From: Gemmatimonadota bacterium
GTDB lineage: Bacteria > Gemmatimonadota > Gemmatimonadetes > Longimicrobiales > Gaopeijiaceae
Reading direction: 5' to 3'
NCBI GenBank assembly: GCA_022340865.1
Contig: JAJDNC010000004.1
Coordinates: forward strand, 1-64,000
Length of the DNA: 64,000 nucleotides
Numbering within the stretch: position 1 is the stretch's first letter; each line of letters starts with the position of its first letter. Shown piece after piece: positions 1-9,171 of this stretch. A model generated the notes under the pieces. That model was not told the DNA's origin. It saw only the letters and a program-made list of their open reading frames with translations, and made no database searches. A program made the translations under genes and the position numbers.

Positions 1-2968
1 TCGGGAGCGGCTTCAGCAGCACACCCCTCCGCTCCTCCCCGTTCATGATGGCCACCACCGGCGACGCGAAGCGCAACAGGCGCACCGCACCCACGGATGC
101 CACCTCGGGCTGCGCCGCCAGCCACTCCCAATCCACCCACCCCTCGTCGGCGGCGGCGTTCACGGTGAAGTAGCCGACACCCAGCGACACCAGGCTCTGA
201 TACAGGTGCGTCCCCTGGGAGGGCGTGACGCGGAAGTCCCGGAAGCCCGCCTCCACGATGATCTTCGCGCTGGAGATGTCCTCCCACTTCACCGGAATCC
301 CCAGCCACGGCTGAGTGGAGCCCCACCTGCCCACGCCGATCAGTCCGTAGGGCCGCTTCTCCTCCCGCAGCATCGCGTTGAAGTGGGCCACCGCCGCCGC
401 GACCTCGGTGCTCTGCGAGCGCTCGTAGCGCTCCCGGTCCACCACTATCCAGTCGGTGAGGTGGTCCACCCGGCCATGTCCCAGAATGGAAGGACTGTCG
501 CAGAATATACGCTGCCGGTCGATCTCGGTGAGGCTCACGTCGCCCTCCCCACGCGTGGGCGCCACCGGGCGAAGCTGGAGGAAGCCCATCTCCGCCGGCT
601 CGTCGCCGCCGGGGGACAGGGTGGCCGCGAACTCGATCTCCACCGGCAGGCGGGTGCCGGCCATCCCCAGCACGAGAAGTTCGCGCAGTATATGCGCTAG
701 AGGAAAGATGTCATGCTTGAGAATGGGTGCGAAGCTCACCAGGCGGACGCCACGTCGCCCGATGCCGTCGTAGACGGCGTTGTTCTCGGCGGAGAAGGTC
801 GACGCCACGGGTGCCAGCGTCGCGTCTTCCTCCGCCGCCTTGAGGCCGTAGCGCACCAGGGGCCCATCCTGGGCCCAGCCTCCGTCGGGGGGCTCCTTTC
901 CCAGCTCCAGGGCCCAGAACTCCCTCTGCGAGCTCTGCAGCATCCCCTCCACCGAGGAGTGGTCCAGGATGTGCCCGGGATGCGGGGGCGCGAAGCGCAG
1001 GCACGGCTCCCCCTCGGCTACGGTCTTGCCCAGGCCCAGCGCCACCGCGGCGATCCCGTCCTCGGGATGGGCGGGGGGCGTCGGGTAGTAGTTGTGCGAG
1101 CGCGCCACGCCGGAGAGATGGGGATAGAAGCGGTCGCCGTGGCGGGCGCCCACCACCCGCTGGATGATCACCGCCATGGCCTCCTCCTCCAGGCGGTACG
1201 GGGTCGCCTCGATGAAGGCCCGCGCCCGCCGCCCGAAGGTGGTGGCGTAGACGCGCTTCACGGCGTCCACGAGCTGGGCCAACCGCCGTCGTGGATCCGG
1301 GGCGTCGTTGGGCAGGATCCAGGTGCCGTAGATTCCCGCCAGCGGCTGCTGCGGCGAGTCCTCCAGGAGCGACGAGGACCGCACGGCGATGGGAGTCGTC
1401 ACCACCGCCACCACCCGCTCCAGCGCCTCCACGATGTCGTCGGGGAGGGGCGCGGCGAGGATGCGCCTCAGCGTCTCGCTCTCGTCCTCGCTCTGGAGGG
1501 CGAACGAGCGGAGATCGTTGTCGTCGAGGAACGCGTCGTAGACGCCGGTTCCCAGCACCACGGCGGCGGGCACGGTGACACGCACTCCTGGAAAGCGATC
1601 CGCCAGGCGCACTTCGTCGAGGAGCCTGGACGCGAAGGCCAGGCCGCGCCCCTTCCCGCCCAGGGAACCGCCGCCGATCTGGACGATGCCCTCCTCCCCG
1701 TCGAAGAACTCCGCCCGGAAGGAGTTGACCGAGCCGCGACTGCGCTCCCTACGGTACCGATCGAGGTCGTGCACCAGCGAGTCGCGAAGCGCCTCGACGC
1801 TGGGATAGTCCTCCAGCAGGCGTGGCCGGAGCTGGCCCGCCAGGCCGAACTCCGCCCGGGCGCGCAGCCACCGGGAGAAATCGTGCCGCCGGGCGTGGTA
1901 CGCCACGCTCTCGGCGGGCACGGTGGAGAGCTTCTCCACCAGCGTCTTCAGGTCGGGGGCACGGTCGATCTCGTCGCCGGCGTCGTCGCGGAAGACGAAG
2001 TCACCGAAGAAGAGGTGCTCCGAGAGGTACCGCTGGAGCTGGTGCAGGAAATCCGGCGACCCCTTCAGGAGGAAGCCGACGTTCAGCTCCGCCGCCGCCG
2101 CCCTGTTCCTCTCGTGGGAGGACTGGAGCGAGATGGGAATCTCGGGCTGCAGCTCCCGGACGGCGTGCACCAGTGCGCGCCCGGCCTCCGGGTCGGGCTT
2201 GCCGCCCCGGGGGAACTGCATGTCGGAGAACACCCCCATGATGGCCGTGCGGTAGCGCTCGAAGTCACGCACCGCCCGCTCGTAGGTGGTGGCCAACAGG
2301 ATCTTCGGCCGCGCGCGCCCCCGCATGATGCGCTGGAGCCGGTTGCCGGCCTCGGCCTGCACGGCCTCGGAGAGGTGGTGCACCTCGGAGTAGATCACCG
2401 GCAGGAACGACGAGTAGAAGCGGACGTTGTCCTCCACCACCAGGAAGACGGGCACGCCGATGCGCGTGTCGCGCTCCACGTTGAGACGGTCCTCCACAGC
2501 CTGCACGATGGCCATGAGGATGCGTGCGTCGCCCTGGTACAGGAACGTCGCGAGGATCGCCGTGTCGTCCATGCGGCGCTCCACGGCGCGCAGATCCTCG
2601 CGGTCGTACGCGAGGATGGTCACCGGAACGTGGATGCCCTCGTCGGCCATGTGCCTGGAAAGCTCCACGGCGTCCATGTCGCCGAGGTCCGGGCTGGTGA
2701 CGACCAGGTCGACGGGGCGGTGCCCGCCCTCCAGGACCTTCAGCGCCTCCCGCCCAGAGGAGACCCGCGTCAGGTCCGGTGGCTCGCGGGGACTGGTCTC
2801 GACGAACTTGCCGAAGACCCGCTCGTGGAGGTGACCGTCCTCCGCGAGGATGAAGGACTCGTAGAGCGACGACACCAGCAGCACGTGGCGTACCTGGTGG
2901 CTCATGAGGTCCCGGTAGCCGCCGGCGCGCGTGCCGTACCGTTCCGAGAAGTCGAAGAAGCTCTTCAC
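1..2968 (-). CDS. PEP/pyruvate-binding (PpsA-like) protein with two N-terminal receiver-like domains, 3' end outside the window
   Basis: This ORF is missing from the supplied track because it has no stop inside the window. I read 989 codons from a GTG (GTGAAGAGC) with AGGACAGG about 6 bases upstream. Residues about 25-160 resemble a receiver domain whose phosphoacceptor position is Ser. Residues about 173-320 form a second receiver-like domain that keeps the acidic pair (VEDN), an Asp (FSDM) and the Lys (FLLKG). From about residue 425 the PEP-synthase/pyruvate phosphate dikinase nucleotide-binding region follows (IGGGSLGGKGRG, then AVRSSSLLED and AGIYGT). The phosphohistidine and PEP-binding domains of true PpsA are not seen and may be absent or lie outside the window. 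The family call is confident, but the reaction is unknown; a signalling or phosphotransfer role is inference. Confidence 0.8.
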   Translation of the reverse strand, partial: MKSFFDFSERYGTRAGGYRDLMSHQVRHVLLVSSLYESFILAEDGHLHERVFGKFVETSPREPPDLTRVSSGREALKVLEGGHRPVDLVVTSPDLGDMDAVELSRHMADEGIHVPVTILAYDREDLRAVERRMDDTAILATFLYQGDARILMAIVQAVEDRLNVERDTRIGVPVFLVVEDNVRFYSSFLPVIYSEVHHLSEAVQAEAGNRLQRIMRGRARPKILLATTYERAVRDFERYRTAIMGVFSDMQFPRGGKPDPEAGRALVHAVRELQPEIPISLQSSHERNRAAAAELNVGFLLKGSPDFLHQLQRYLSEHLFFGDFVFRDDAGDEIDRAPDLKTLVEKLSTVPAESVAYHARRHDFSRWLRARAEFGLAGQLRPRLLEDYPSVEALRDSLVHDLDRYRRERSRGSVNSFRAEFFDGEEGIVQIGGGSLGGKGRGLAFASRLLDEVRLADRFPGVRVTVPAAVVLGTGVYDAFLDDNDLRSFALQSEDESETLRRILAAPLPDDIVEALERVVAVVTTPIAVRSSSLLEDSPQQPLAGIYGTWILPNDAPDPRRRLAQLVDAVKRVYATTFGRRARAFIEATPYRLEEEAMAVIIQRVVGARHGDRFYPHLSGVARSHNYYPTPPAHPEDGIAAVALGLGKTVAEGEPCLRFAPPHPGHILDHSSVEGMLQSSQREFWALELGKEPPDGGWAQDGPLVRYGLKAAEEDATLAPVASTFSAENNAVYDGIGRRGVRLVSFAPILKHDIFPLAHILRELLVLGMAGTRLPVEIEFAATLSPGGDEPAEMGFLQLRPVAPTRGEGDVSLTEIDRQRIFCDSPSILGHGRVDHLTDWIVVDRERYERSQSTEVAAAVAHFNAMLREEKRPYGLIGVGRWGSTQPWLGIPVKWEDISSAKIIVEAGFRDFRVTPSQGTHLYQSLVSLGVGYFTVNAAADEGWVDWEWLAAQPEVASVGAVRLLRFASPVVAIMNGEERRGVLLKPLP

Positions 2969-3085
2969 CGATGCCTGTCCTGGGTGGCGAGTGGGCTCGT
3001 CGTGACCAAGATAGGGGCGGGAGCGGCGCGTTGTCCCGTCAGCAGGTCCTGCGCGGCAGGCGCCCCCCCCTCCCCGGCGACCCGT

Positions 3086-6000
3086 TCAACCCTCGTCCCC
3101 GCCGCGCCCTTCCAGCACGAAGTAGAGCGTGGGGGTGGCCACCAGCGAGAGGAGGACGGCGATGGCCAGGGCGCCGATCACCGCGATGGCCAGGGGCCGG
3201 AGCATGTCGGCCCCCGAGCCCACCCCCCAGGCCAGCGGCAGCATGCCCAGCGCCGCGGCGAGGGACGTCATGAGCACGGGGCGCAGGCGCCGGCGGCCGG
3301 AGCGCACCACGGCCTCCTCCAGGCTCAACCCCTCCGCCCGCAGGTGCTTGACGAAGTCCAGCACGAGGATGCCGTTCTTCGCCACGATGCCGATGCCGAT
3401 GATGGCGCCGAGGAACGAGACCACGTTGAACGACGTCCCGGTGATCCAGAGCGCCAGCACCGTCCCGAAGAGCGCCAGCACCGCGCCGAAGACGATGGAG
3501 ACGGGCTCCTTGAAGGACCCGAACTCCAGGACGAGCACCGTGAACACCAGGGTGATGGCCATGAGCAGCACGAAGACCAGGTTCAGGAACGACTCCCGCT
3601 GCTGCTGATAGAGGCCCCCGTACTCCACGGACCGGGGCGGCAGGGTCGAGTCGGCGCTCAGCACCCGGCGTATCTCGGCCATGGCGCTCCCCAGGTCGCG
3701 GCCCTCCAGGCGGGCGGTCACGGCCACGTCCTGGCGGCCGTCCTCCCGGCGGAGCTCGAGCTGGCCGGGCTCCTGCACCACGTCCACCACCTGCGACAGC
3801 TGCGCCACCGTTCCCGTGGGCGTGCGGATGGGAAGGTCTTCCACGTCCCTCATCCGGGTCAGGCGGGTGGAGTCCACTTCGACGCGCACGTCCACGACGC
3901 GGTCGCCCTCCAGCACCGACGAGGCGGTACGGCCCAGCATGGCCGTGTTCACGGCGGCCGCCACGTCTTCGGCCGTGAGGCCGAAGCGGCGGGCCTCGGC
4001 GGGGCGGGTACGCAGCGCGATGGTGGGCCCCGTGTACACCAACCCGTCGAAGACGTCCACCACGCCCGGGATCCGTTCCAGACGGGACGCCACTTGCGGC
4101 GAATGCTCCTCCAGCCACGCCTGGTCGGTGGAGTAGAGCTTCACCTCGATGGGGCTCGGTGCCCACATGAGGTCGCCGATGAGGTCGCTCAGGATGCCGG
4201 GGAACTCCCAGCTCACGCCGGGGAGCTCGGTGTTGAAGCGTCGGCGCAGCTCGGCGATGACGTCGTCGGTGGAGCGCTTGCGGGCCGTGCGCAGCTTCAC
4301 GAGGAAGTCACCGGTGTTGGGCTCCGCGATGGCCAGCGCCAGGCGCGCGCCGGTGCGCCGCGAGTAGCTCTCGATCTCCGGCACGGTCCCCAGAATGCCT
4401 TCCGCGACGAGGAGCTGGCGGTTGGTCTCAGCCAGGCTGGTACCCGGGGGCGTGAAGTAGTCGATGACGAAGCCTCCCTCGTCCATGGGAGGGAGGAATT
4501 CGCTGTCCAGGCTGCGGTATACCCCGACCCCCAGGAGCAACACGACGCCGCACGCCGCCAGGGTCCACCAGGGCCGTCGCAGCGCCGGACGCAGCGCTCT
4601 CTCGTACAGGTCGATGACGCGGCTGAGCACCGGCCCCGCCTGCTCGTGACCCGGCACCGGAGCGCGGCCGCGGGCGCGGCTGACGAACCAGCCGGCCAGT
4701 GAGGGCGTCAGGGTCGCGGCCAGGACCAGCGAGGTCAGCAGCGAGACCACCATGGTCAGGGCCAGGGCCCGGAAGAACACTCCCGTGATGCCGTCCAGGA
4801 ACGCCAGCGGGAGGAAGACGACCACGGGGGTGAGCGTCGACCCCACCAGGGGTCTGAAGATCTCGGTGATGCCCGCCTCCACGGCCTCGGTGCGGCTGCG
4901 CCCCTCCATGAGCCGGGTATGGATCGCCTCCACCACGACGATGGCGTCGTCGATGACCAATCCCACGGCCGCGGCGATCCCCCCCAACGTCATCAGGTTG
5001 AAGGTGAGACCCGTGAGGCGCATGGACACGAGCGTGATGAGGATCGTCACGGGGATGACGGCCGTGGCCACCAGGGTGGTACCCCAGCTCTGCAGGAACA
5101 GGAAGAGGATCACCACGGAGAGGGCGAGGCCGAAGAGGATGGCCTCCCACACGCTGCGCACGGAGGTGCGCACGATCTCGGACTGGTCGTAGAAGAAGGC
5201 CAGCTTCATGTCCGGCGACAGCTCGGTGCGGAGCTGGGCGATCTGCGCCCGGAGCCCGTCGGCGATGTCCAGCGTGCTCCCGTCCGGTTGGCTTCTGATG
5301 TTGAGGAGGACCGCGGCGTGGCCGTCGGCGGTGACGATGTTGAAGACCGGCTCGGGACCCCGCTGCACCCTCGCGAAATCCCGGATCCGCACGGGGGTCC
5401 CACCGGGGGCCGTCACCACGAAGTCCTCGAGGTCCTCGACGCCGTGCACCCGGCCGTCCACCACGGTCAGATAGAGCGTGTGGCTCTCCTCGTGCATCCC
5501 CGCCGACGCCACCAGGTTGTTGCGCTCCAGCGCGTCGGTGACTTCCGCCAGGCTCAGGTGGGCGCCCTGGAGGAGAAGGGGATCCACCACGACCTGGTAC
5601 TCCGGCGCCTTGCCGCCCACCAGGTCGACCCTCGCCACGCCGGGGATCTGGAGGAAGCGCGGCTTCAGCTCGTAGCGCGCCTCCTCCCACAGCTTGGTGA
5701 TGTCCCGGGTGTCGCTGGTCAGGCTCACCCCCACGATGGGGAAGGCGGCGAAGGTCAGGCGATAGACGGTGGTCACGGCGGTGGCGGGAAGCGTGCTCCT
5801 GATCTGGCCCAGGCGGCTCAGCACGTAGAGCTCCGACCGGACCATGTCCACCTTCCACGTGAAGAACACGTTGATCTCGGCGGAGCCCCGGCCGGTGGCC
5901 GACTTCACGGTGACCGTCCCGGGGATGTCCTTCATGGCCTCTTCGATGGGGCGCGTGATACGCGCCATCATCTCGTCGCCCGGCATGACGCCGTTGTCCA

Positions 6001-6142
6001 CGAGGATGACCACCCGGGGGAAGTCGGTCCGGGGAAACACCGACGACGACAGGCTCGTGGCGGCATAGACTCCCGCCAGGCACAGCGCGGCGCTGATGAA
6101 GACGATGGAGGCAGCCTGTCGGTTGGCGAACTTCCCGATCAT
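3086..6142 (-). CDS. RND efflux transporter permease (AcrB/MMPL superfamily), first pump
   Basis: The 1018-residue inner-membrane pump subunit should use the proton gradient to extrude substrates through an adaptor and a TolC-type channel. The N-terminus (MIGKFANRQAASIVF) opens the first membrane helix, and a large periplasmic porter domain follows. TM4 carries the paired acidic residues of the proton relay (GLVIDDAIVVVE), and the second half repeats the architecture (FGAVLALFGTVLALWITG, then VAKNGILVLDF). The length is normal for the family. The start codon lies one base after the stop of the adaptor gene (TGACATG), so the two are translationally coupled. Substrate cannot be predicted; both HAE- and HME-type pumps remain possible. 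Confidence 0.93.
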   Translation of the reverse strand: MIGKFANRQAASIVFISAALCLAGVYAATSLSSSVFPRTDFPRVVILVDNGVMPGDEMMARITRPIEEAMKDIPGTVTVKSATGRGSAEINVFFTWKVDMVRSELYVLSRLGQIRSTLPATAVTTVYRLTFAAFPIVGVSLTSDTRDITKLWEEARYELKPRFLQIPGVARVDLVGGKAPEYQVVVDPLLLQGAHLSLAEVTDALERNNLVASAGMHEESHTLYLTVVDGRVHGVEDLEDFVVTAPGGTPVRIRDFARVQRGPEPVFNIVTADGHAAVLLNIRSQPDGSTLDIADGLRAQIAQLRTELSPDMKLAFFYDQSEIVRTSVRSVWEAILFGLALSVVILFLFLQSWGTTLVATAVIPVTILITLVSMRLTGLTFNLMTLGGIAAAVGLVIDDAIVVVEAIHTRLMEGRSRTEAVEAGITEIFRPLVGSTLTPVVVFLPLAFLDGITGVFFRALALTMVVSLLTSLVLAATLTPSLAGWFVSRARGRAPVPGHEQAGPVLSRVIDLYERALRPALRRPWWTLAACGVVLLLGVGVYRSLDSEFLPPMDEGGFVIDYFTPPGTSLAETNRQLLVAEGILGTVPEIESYSRRTGARLALAIAEPNTGDFLVKLRTARKRSTDDVIAELRRRFNTELPGVSWEFPGILSDLIGDLMWAPSPIEVKLYSTDQAWLEEHSPQVASRLERIPGVVDVFDGLVYTGPTIALRTRPAEARRFGLTAEDVAAAVNTAMLGRTASSVLEGDRVVDVRVEVDSTRLTRMRDVEDLPIRTPTGTVAQLSQVVDVVQEPGQLELRREDGRQDVAVTARLEGRDLGSAMAEIRRVLSADSTLPPRSVEYGGLYQQQRESFLNLVFVLLMAITLVFTVLVLEFGSFKEPVSIVFGAVLALFGTVLALWITGTSFNVVSFLGAIIGIGIVAKNGILVLDFVKHLRAEGLSLEEAVVRSGRRRLRPVLMTSLAAALGMLPLAWGVGSGADMLRPLAIAVIGALAIAVLLSLVATPTLYFVLEGRGGDEG

Positions 6143-6143
6143 G

Positions 6144-7208
6144 TCAGCCGCCCACCACGCGGACCTTCGTGTCCGTCGGCAACCCGTAGGCTTCGTGGGT
6201 GACGATGGGCAGCCCTTGCTCGAGCCCCTCTCCCGCGACCTCCGCCAGTCCCCGGTCCCGGAACCCCACGGTCACGGGCTGGTGCACCGCCCGGTCTCCC
6301 TTCACCACCACGATCCAGGTGCCCTCGTCGGGACGGGTGATCACGCTCTCCTCCGGCACCACCAGCACGTCCCTGTGCTCCGCCGCCACGATGTGCGTCT
6401 CGACGAACTGCCCGGGCATGAGGCCCGCTCCCCGCGGCACGGAGATCTGCACTCGGTAGGTGCCGGTGTTCGGGTCCACGTCCCTTCCCAGGATCTGCAC
6501 CGTGCCCTCCGGCACGGAGTCGCCGACGCCGAGGAGGGCACGCTGGCCCAGGGCCACCCCTTCGATCTCCCGCGCAGGGACGCCCACCGTCACCACGAGC
6601 CGGTCGAGGTCCACGACCTGGGCCAGCGTGGTGCTGGCGTCCACGCGCTGACCCACCGTCGCGCGCAGGTGGAGCACCGTTCCCGTGAGCGGAGCCGTGA
6701 TGTTCACGTACGCCAGCCCCGTCTCGGCGGCGGCCAGGTCCGCGCGCGTGGCGTCACGCGCGGCCTTGGCTTCCAGATACGCCTTCTCGGAGGTCGAGTT
6801 GGAGGCCGTCAGGACCTCCTGACGCTGGAACGCCTTCTCCGCCACCTCGGCGGCGGCGCGGGCCTTCTCCTCGGCCGCCTGCGCCATGCGGGCGTCCAGG
6901 CGCACCAGCACCGTGCCCTTGGTGACGCGCCGTCCCTCCAACGCGGCTACCTCGGCGACGACGCCGTCGACGAACGGCGTGACGAGGGCGCCGCCCGCGG
7001 GCTTGCCGTCCAGCGCGGGGGCCGCCTCCACGGTTCCGTACGCCGTGACCGTACGCCGCACGGTTCCCCGACGGATGCTGTCCACATGGACCGCCACGTT
7101 CGGCGTGATCTCCTCCTCCTCGCCCCCTCCCCTTCGCAGCCACACGATCACGCTCGCGGCCAACACGACCACCGCGGCCAATCCCAGGAGCTGCCGGCGC
7201 TGGATCAT
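6144..7208 (-). CDS. RND efflux periplasmic adaptor subunit (HlyD/MFP family), first pump
   Basis: This membrane-fusion protein would bridge the RND permease and the outer-membrane channel. The N-terminus MIQRRQLLGLAAVVVLAASVIVWLRR is one membrane anchor, followed by a lipoyl-like half (GTVEAAPALDGKPAGG), an alpha-hairpin rich in Ala and Glu (AAEEKARAAAEVAEKAF), the second lipoyl half (NITAPLTGTVL) and beta-barrel segments. I moved the start from the track's 7256 to the ATG at 7208. That ATG overlaps the TGA of the TolC-like gene (ATGA), and the extra upstream residues look like read-through of the other frame. About 354 residues, normal for the family. Confidence 0.92.
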   Translation of the reverse strand: MIQRRQLLGLAAVVVLAASVIVWLRRGGGEEEEITPNVAVHVDSIRRGTVRRTVTAYGTVEAAPALDGKPAGGALVTPFVDGVVAEVAALEGRRVTKGTVLVRLDARMAQAAEEKARAAAEVAEKAFQRQEVLTASNSTSEKAYLEAKAARDATRADLAAAETGLAYVNITAPLTGTVLHLRATVGQRVDASTTLAQVVDLDRLVVTVGVPAREIEGVALGQRALLGVGDSVPEGTVQILGRDVDPNTGTYRVQISVPRGAGLMPGQFVETHIVAAEHRDVLVVPEESVITRPDEGTWIVVVKGDRAVHQPVTVGFRDRGLAEVAGEGLEQGLPIVTHEAYGLPTDTKVRVVGG

Positions 7209-8656
7209 CTCCCGCCTCCGTTCGACGTGTCGCGCTCCGGGGCCTCCAGGGCCCACCTCTCCATGTCCAACGGCGTCTGCATCGCGTCCTCCAGGGCACC
7301 GACCGCCGCCTGCGCCCGGGAGAGGGCATCCAGCCGCGCCAACGCCGTGGCGACGGCTTCGGCCTGGAGACCCAGGAGATCGAGACGGGAGATCTCGCCT
7401 GCGTCATAGGATGCGCGTGCCGTGGATTCCTGACGCCTCAGCGCGTCCAGCAGCGTGTCCGCCTCCTGCACCTGGCCGAGAGCGACGTGCGCCGACGCCA
7501 CCGCGTTCTCCACCTCACCCAGCACCTTCGACTGGAGCGCCAAGAAGCGTGCCGCCGCTTCCGCCCGAAGGGCCTTCGCCTCGGCGATGGGCCCCTGGTT
7601 CCGATTCAGCACGGGAAGGCTCAGGGACAGCAACAGCGTCCACTTGCTGTCGGTCTGGTCGAGCTGATAGCCCGGTCCCAGGCTGATGTCGGGATACTGC
7701 TTGCGGACCTCGAGCTGGAGCGCCTTCTGGCTGGCCTCGTACTCGGCGAGGGCGGCCAGGATGTCCGAGCGGTGCAACATCGCGCGCCGGCGGGCGTCCT
7801 GGTCGGGAACGCCCACCGTCACCCGCTCCAGCCCCGCGAAGTCGAGGCTCACGGCGTCCAGGGCCGTCGGAGGCACCCCCACCGCGTCGGCGAGGGCGCC
7901 GCGCCCCTCGATGGCGAGGCGGCTGGCGTCCATGGCAGCGACCCTGCTCTCCGCCAGGGCCACCCTGGCTTGCACGACCGCCGCGGCCGAGGCCTCACCG
8001 ACGCGTCGCTGGCTTTCCAGGATCTCCAGGACCTGGGAGCGTAGGTCTTGCTGGCGGGCCAGAAGGGAGTCGGTCTCCCGCGCCACGTACAGCGCGATGA
8101 AGCCGCGCCGCACGTCGCTGCGTACCTGCCACGCAGCCGTGAGGAGAGTCAGGCGGGCCGCCTCCGAGAGGTGGCGTGCCTCGGCGACGCGGATGCCCCG
8201 GCGGCCCGCTACCTCCAGCGGCAGGTCCAGTGCGACCTCCGGAATCCAGGGCGTCACCTGGCTGCGGGGCGTCGTGCTGTTGTAGCCGGTCCCGCCGGTC
8301 ACCGTGGGATTCGGCCGCCCGCCGGCGGTGAGGACGCCCCCTCTCGCCACAGCCCACCGCGCCCTGGCCACATCCAGCACCGGGCTGTAGTAGAACGCCG
8401 CTAACGTCAGGGCATGCAGATCCCAGGTCCGGGGAGGCCACGCGGCCGTCTCACCGCGGTCCGCGAGGAAGGTCCCCAGCTCCGGAAGGTCCAGGCGCCG
8501 AGACTCGAAGTCCTCGAGGCTCTGCGCCGGCGAGATGGGCCGGGGTCGGTAGCGCGCGCAACCGGCCGCCAGAACGACGACGAGAAGGGTGGCCAGGCAC
8601 GACCTGCCCGCCAGGTACCGGGGAAACCGCTGGGGACGTTGTCTCTTCACGTGCAC
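7205..8656 (-). CDS. TolC-family outer-membrane efflux lipoprotein, first pump
   Basis: This is the outer-membrane channel of the tripartite pump, 483 residues. The N-terminus is a lipoprotein signal with the lipobox LAAGC at about residue 33, so the mature protein should be acylated, as in the NodT/OprM type. The rest is the tandem coiled-coil OEP repeat, with helical segments rich in Ala, Arg and Glu (AVVQARVALAESRVAAMDASRLAIEG) and the second copy (RLDLLGLQAEAVATALARLDALSRAQ). It is the first gene of a channel-adaptor-permease operon whose three genes overlap or nearly touch. Assignment to the OEP family is firm; the substrate is unknown. Confidence 0.92.
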   Translation of the reverse strand: MHVKRQRPQRFPRYLAGRSCLATLLVVVLAAGCARYRPRPISPAQSLEDFESRRLDLPELGTFLADRGETAAWPPRTWDLHALTLAAFYYSPVLDVARARWAVARGGVLTAGGRPNPTVTGGTGYNSTTPRSQVTPWIPEVALDLPLEVAGRRGIRVAEARHLSEAARLTLLTAAWQVRSDVRRGFIALYVARETDSLLARQQDLRSQVLEILESQRRVGEASAAAVVQARVALAESRVAAMDASRLAIEGRGALADAVGVPPTALDAVSLDFAGLERVTVGVPDQDARRRAMLHRSDILAALAEYEASQKALQLEVRKQYPDISLGPGYQLDQTDSKWTLLLSLSLPVLNRNQGPIAEAKALRAEAAARFLALQSKVLGEVENAVASAHVALGQVQEADTLLDALRRQESTARASYDAGEISRLDLLGLQAEAVATALARLDALSRAQAAVGALEDAMQTPLDMERWALEAPERDTSNGGGR

Positions 8657-8749
8657 GATGCGACGGTGGGCACCCGAACCGCAGGTGCATAGCGACCTCG
8701 ACAGGTGTAGAAACTGACACGCCCCCGTGAATCTGGCGAGGCCGCCGCC

Positions 8750-9016
8750 CTAGCGCGTCGAGCCCCTCCGCACCCGCCCGGGCTCCAGGCCTCCGGCGTG
8801 GAGGATCTTCTCCTGGAGACGCTCCCCCTCCTCGTCGGTGAAGTCCAGGATCCGGCGCACCGCCGCCGCCACCGCCTCGTACTCCTCCCGGGGAAAGTCC
8901 GTGCCCTCGGCGTGCTTCAGCGCGCCCTCCAGGTCCCCGAGCTCCCGCTCCACCTTCTCTGCGGCGCGGCGCAACCGTGCCAGCGCCTTTCTGGCTTCGG
9001 ACTCGGCGGAGCTCAT
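8750..9016 (-). CDS. small charged helical protein of unknown function
   Basis: An 88-residue protein (MSSAESEARKALARLRRAAEKVERELGDLEG) dominated by Ala, Glu, Arg and Leu, likely one or two amphipathic helices or a coiled coil. There is no signal peptide, cysteine or recognisable domain. It lies 93 bases upstream of the first efflux operon on the same strand and is divergent from ypdA. I do not recognise a family. The amino-acid composition and the absence of a better ORF on either strand support a real gene, but proof needs homologues. Confidence 0.55.
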   Translation of the reverse strand: MSSAESEARKALARLRRAAEKVERELGDLEGALKHAEGTDFPREEYEAVAAAVRRILDFTDEEGERLQEKILHAGGLEPGRVRRGSTR

Positions 9017-9171
9017 GGATCATCCCTCGCGGAGACGGGTCGGTGCGGCCCACGTATGCCGCTTCCTCGGGGCGGCCGAAGCGACCGCGCAACATGCGCC
9101 CTCCACGGGGACGCGGCAATGCGGGAGTCGGCCTCCGGAAACCAATCCAGCGAACGGGGTAACGCACGGCC

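Noticed and set aside
713-4702. 1329-aa plus-strand ORF
   Set aside because: It lies opposite the PEP/pyruvate-binding and RND genes, has His/Arg/Gly-rich low-complexity composition and no domain; it is a high-GC antisense shadow.
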